A stretch of DNA of 14,318 nt. It comes from an uncultured Clostridia bacterium. Lineage in GTDB: Bacteria; Bacillota; Clostridia; TANB77; CAG-508. The notes beneath the pieces are model-generated. The model had not been told where the DNA came from. It saw only the letters and a list, made by a program, of their open reading frames with translations, and searched no databases. Of this stretch, positions 12,173 through 14,318 are shown in pieces. Where the stretch lies: the NCBI GenBank assembly GCA_947631725.1, contig CANRML010000019.1:1-14318 (forward strand), written 5' to 3'. Position 1 is the stretch's first letter; each line of letters opens with the position of its first letter. Made by a program: the position numbers and the translations under genes.

Positions 12173-14032
12173 ATGATAGCAAGGAAAAAACAGAGATTGA
12201 TAATTATTATCTCAATAGTTCTAATAGTTTTAAGTATTATAGGTGTTTTAATTGCTTTATACTTAACAACAGATATGTTTAAATCAAAAAATTCATTATT
12301 TGCTAAATATTTTTTACAAAATGTTGGAAATATTGAACAAATAGTTAAAAGCCAACCAACACAAATTGAAGATGCAATACAAAACCAAAAACTAGAAACA
12401 AATTTAAAAGCAAAATTAACTTATACAGATAGTGAAAATAATAATAGTAATACCGTTAATCAAGCGGAAATTAATATATCTAGTCAAATTGATAATCAGT
12501 CAAATTATGATTACAAAAATATGAGACTTACTTATGAAAATGAAAATCTTGCACAAGTAGAATATATAAAAGATAATGATTTATATGGAATAAAATTAGA
12601 AGGAATCAAACAATTTGTATCTGGACAAGAAGAAAATTTAGATGAACTAGAATTAAAAACTGGAATTTCAAAATCAAATCTAGAATTACTTACTTATATT
12701 TTTGACCCAATTAGATTATCTGATTATATATCTTTTACACCTAGTGAACTAGAAGTTCTTTCTAGTACATATTTGAGCATAATACAACAAAAAGCTACAA
12801 ATAATAAATATAGTAAATCAAATCAAAATATTAAATTAAATGGTACAGATTATAAAACAAATGCATATTCAATTAAATTAACAGAAGAAGAATTAAATGA
12901 TTTAATTATTACAATATTAGAAAAAATAGAAAAAGATCAAATATTATTAGGAAAAATAGATATATTGCAAGAACAATTGCAAAAATATTATTTATACAAC
13001 CCAAAAGATGAAGAAACTTTAAAAGATACTATAATACAATTGATAGATGATAAAATACAATATATAAAAAATCATAATATAGGTCAAGAAGAAACTGAAA
13101 TAACTGTATATGAATATAAAGGACAAACTCTTAGAACATCAATGAAAACACCAAAAGAAACAATTAACTTAGATGTAGACAAAGATAAATATATTCAAAT
13201 TAGTTATATACAAAATTTAGATAATAGTATTATTGAAGATGATTTTACAATTACAAAAGAAATTACAGAAACATCACAAAATTTATTTGTACAATATAAA
13301 CAATTAACTGATGATGAAGAAAAACAAAATTTGAGTTTTGACTTAGTACAAAATATGGAAGGAAATGAAATAAGTAATATTTATAAACTCCAATATGATG
13401 TTGACGGAAATTCAGCAATAATTGATATAAATCAATATATAAATATAGTAGAAGAATTCAATAATGAAGTTGAATTAACACAAGAAAATAGTATCAACTT
13501 AAATGATTTGGAACAAGAGCAAGCTCAAAGAGTTGTAGAAATTATGACAAATAATACAAATGAAAAGATTAAAAACATTATAAACCATGTTACTCTAGAA
13601 GATTTAAATGCAATGCTTAAAAACTTAAAAATATTAAAAGATAGTGAAATAAAATTCACAGAAAATGAACCAGCAGAAGAAACAGTAACTGAAGTAGAAA
13701 GAAACAGATTCAACTCACAATTAACATTTTTTATAGGCAAAGAAGTAGACAAAAACACTTTAGTACAACTTCTAGAAGCAACAAAGCCTTCTTTACAAGA
13801 TGCTCAAATAACATATGAGGATGCTGATAATCCACAGAAAAAAAGAATACGTAGTATAATTATAAATGTTAAGAGAAATACAACAAATGATGAAAAAGCT
13901 AATGAAATTTCAACAGCAATATCACAAGAATCAGGAAGTAAAGACTACACAGTTGCAATGTCTTTTAATGAAACAACAAGATTAATAAATCAAATAACAA
14001 TTGTTTCAAATGAATTTACTAAAGAACAGTAA
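12173..14032 (+). CDS. Large membrane-anchored extracytoplasmic protein, unknown function
   Basis: This 619-residue protein starts with a basic N-terminus (ARKKQR) and one membrane helix (about 8-32), with no lipobox or obvious cleavage site, so the rest probably faces outward as a signal-anchor protein. The outer part is acidic, rich in Asn, Gln, Glu and Ile, with no cysteines that I see and no known catalytic motif. Segments alternate between beta-like stretches (residues 75-150) and helical stretches around 200-300 and 440-500. I cannot assign a family. TTGGAGG precedes ATG 12173, and it is bounded by its own promoter and terminator, beside a probable rRNA operon. It could be a cell-envelope structural protein; this is inference from anchoring and composition alone. 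Confidence 0.85.
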   Translation: MIARKKQRLIIIISIVLIVLSIIGVLIALYLTTDMFKSKNSLFAKYFLQNVGNIEQIVKSQPTQIEDAIQNQKLETNLKAKLTYTDSENNNSNTVNQAEINISSQIDNQSNYDYKNMRLTYENENLAQVEYIKDNDLYGIKLEGIKQFVSGQEENLDELELKTGISKSNLELLTYIFDPIRLSDYISFTPSELEVLSSTYLSIIQQKATNNKYSKSNQNIKLNGTDYKTNAYSIKLTEEELNDLIITILEKIEKDQILLGKIDILQEQLQKYYLYNPKDEETLKDTIIQLIDDKIQYIKNHNIGQEETEITVYEYKGQTLRTSMKTPKETINLDVDKDKYIQISYIQNLDNSIIEDDFTITKEITETSQNLFVQYKQLTDDEEKQNLSFDLVQNMEGNEISNIYKLQYDVDGNSAIIDINQYINIVEEFNNEVELTQENSINLNDLEQEQAQRVVEIMTNNTNEKIKNIINHVTLEDLNAMLKNLKILKDSEIKFTENEPAEETVTEVERNRFNSQLTFFIGKEVDKNTLVQLLEATKPSLQDAQITYEDADNPQKKRIRSIIINVKRNTTNDEKANEISTAISQESGSKDYTVAMSFNETTRLINQITIVSNEFTKEQ

Positions 14033-14035
14033 ATT

Positions 14036-14081
14036 AAAAGCTAAAATATCTTAAAATATGAAGGTATTTTAGCTTTTTTTT
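14036..14081 (+). terminator. Rho-independent terminator after the 619-residue protein gene
   Basis: AAAAGCTAAAATA and TATTTTAGCTTTT pair over 13 bp, extendable through a U-G and CTT/AAG to 17 bp, with an 8-base loop (14053-14060). The 3' arm runs into a tract of T ending at 14081. It begins 4 bp after the stop codon. Confidence 0.88.
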
Positions 14082-14178
14082 GATGAGAATTTTATATAAT
14101 AAATTAGCAAATAAAAATTGATTATTATATATGAAGTATTTTTGCAAAAAAAATTAAAAAATTTTTTCAAAAAAAGTA

Positions 14179-14207
14179 TTGACAAAGGTAAAAAAACGAA
14201 GTATAAT
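14179..14207 (+). promoter_or_regulatory. Near-consensus strong promoter with A/T-rich UP-like region
   Basis: TTGACA (14179-14184) and TATAAT (14202-14207) are both perfect and 17 bp apart. The preceding 40 bases are runs of A and T, as in UP elements of rRNA promoters. No protein-coding start follows in the window. Confidence 0.88.
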
Positions 14208-14212
14208 ATAAA

Positions 14213-14318
14213 TTGTTCTCGCGTAAAAGTGAGGACAAAGAACATTGAAAAATAAACAATAAAATCCTTTAGAGAATAAACCGAAGCGGTGCATTTCAGA
14301 AATGAAAAAGTACCGAAA
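14213..14318 (+). other. Structured leader, probably the 5' leader of an rRNA operon
   Basis: TTGTTCTCGC (14213-14222) and GTGAGGACAA (14229-14238) form a 10-bp stem with two G-U pairs. AAGAACATTGAAAAATAAACAA (from 14238, described here by position) resembles the boxA/leader preceding 16S genes of Gram-positive bacteria. Further on, CATTTC/GAAATG forms another small inverted repeat. The mature 16S start is not reached, so the identity is inferred from promoter strength and leader style. Confidence 0.5.

Noticed and set aside
1..14318. CRISPR arrays, tRNA genes and insertion sequences
   Set aside because: No regularly spaced repeats, no tRNA-like cloverleaf that I could identify, and no transposase or terminal inverted repeats were seen.

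Overview
The window is strongly AT-rich, with strong Shine-Dalgarno sites (GGAGG). It carries the 5' half of a sporulation sigma-K gene, so it most likely comes from a spore-forming, low-GC Bacillota, probably an anaerobic Clostridia-type bacterium. It falls into two parts: a mobile element (from the left edge to about 7355) and ordinary chromosome (about 7355 to 14318).

Mobile element. On the minus strand at the left edge is the N-terminus of a serine recombinase (the rest lies outside the window). At the other end, on the same strand, sigK stops being sigK after residue Asn115, in the conserved RCI(D/E)N stretch. This is at or very near the place where the skin elements of Bacillus subtilis and Clostridioides difficile split sigK. 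I read the region as a small skin-like element lying inside sigK, whose 3' half should lie just left of the window. From left to right it holds: the recombinase with its own promoter and a palindrome over the start site; a minus-strand cassette of a cysteine hydrolase, a short-chain dehydrogenase and an S51 peptidase, ending in a terminator; a protein of unknown role with a zinc-finger-like cysteine cluster; a divergent regulatory region with an 86-bp imperfect direct repeat; and a plus-strand operon for replication and possibly mobilisation.

The most striking part is that plus-strand operon. The gene at 3935-4999 encodes a Rep with the motif set of eukaryotic CRESS-DNA viruses (HUH nickase with HKH and YCxK, then an SF3-type helicase). 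Directly upstream, at 3881-3906, is a perfect 7-bp stem whose loop ends in TAGTATTAC, the nonanucleotide nicked by circovirus, nanovirus and geminivirus-type Reps, abutting the 3' arm as in geminiviruses. A tandem heptamer (ATGTAGA twice) follows, placed like iterons, and a larger hairpin precedes it. Rep overlaps a small TPR-like gene, which overlaps a membrane-anchored FtsK/TcpA-like ATPase, the kind of coupling protein that feeds DNA to a conjugation channel. This suggests an integrative, self-replicating and possibly mobilisable element that uses a CRESS-type initiator and has been placed as a sigK intervening element. A tandem-HTH protein starts within the sigK junction region and is probably transcribed with the truncated sigK.

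Chromosome. Divergent from sigK is a DUF1294 membrane protein with a good terminator. Then come a cluster of DnaA boxes, a single-domain rhodanese, lepA, an N-formylglutamate-amidohydrolase-like gene, an rlmB-type rRNA methyltransferase, and a 619-residue membrane-anchored extracytoplasmic protein with its own promoter and terminator. The last 140 bases hold a near-perfect, UP-element-like promoter and a structured leader that looks like the start of an rRNA operon; the mature RNA itself is not in the window.
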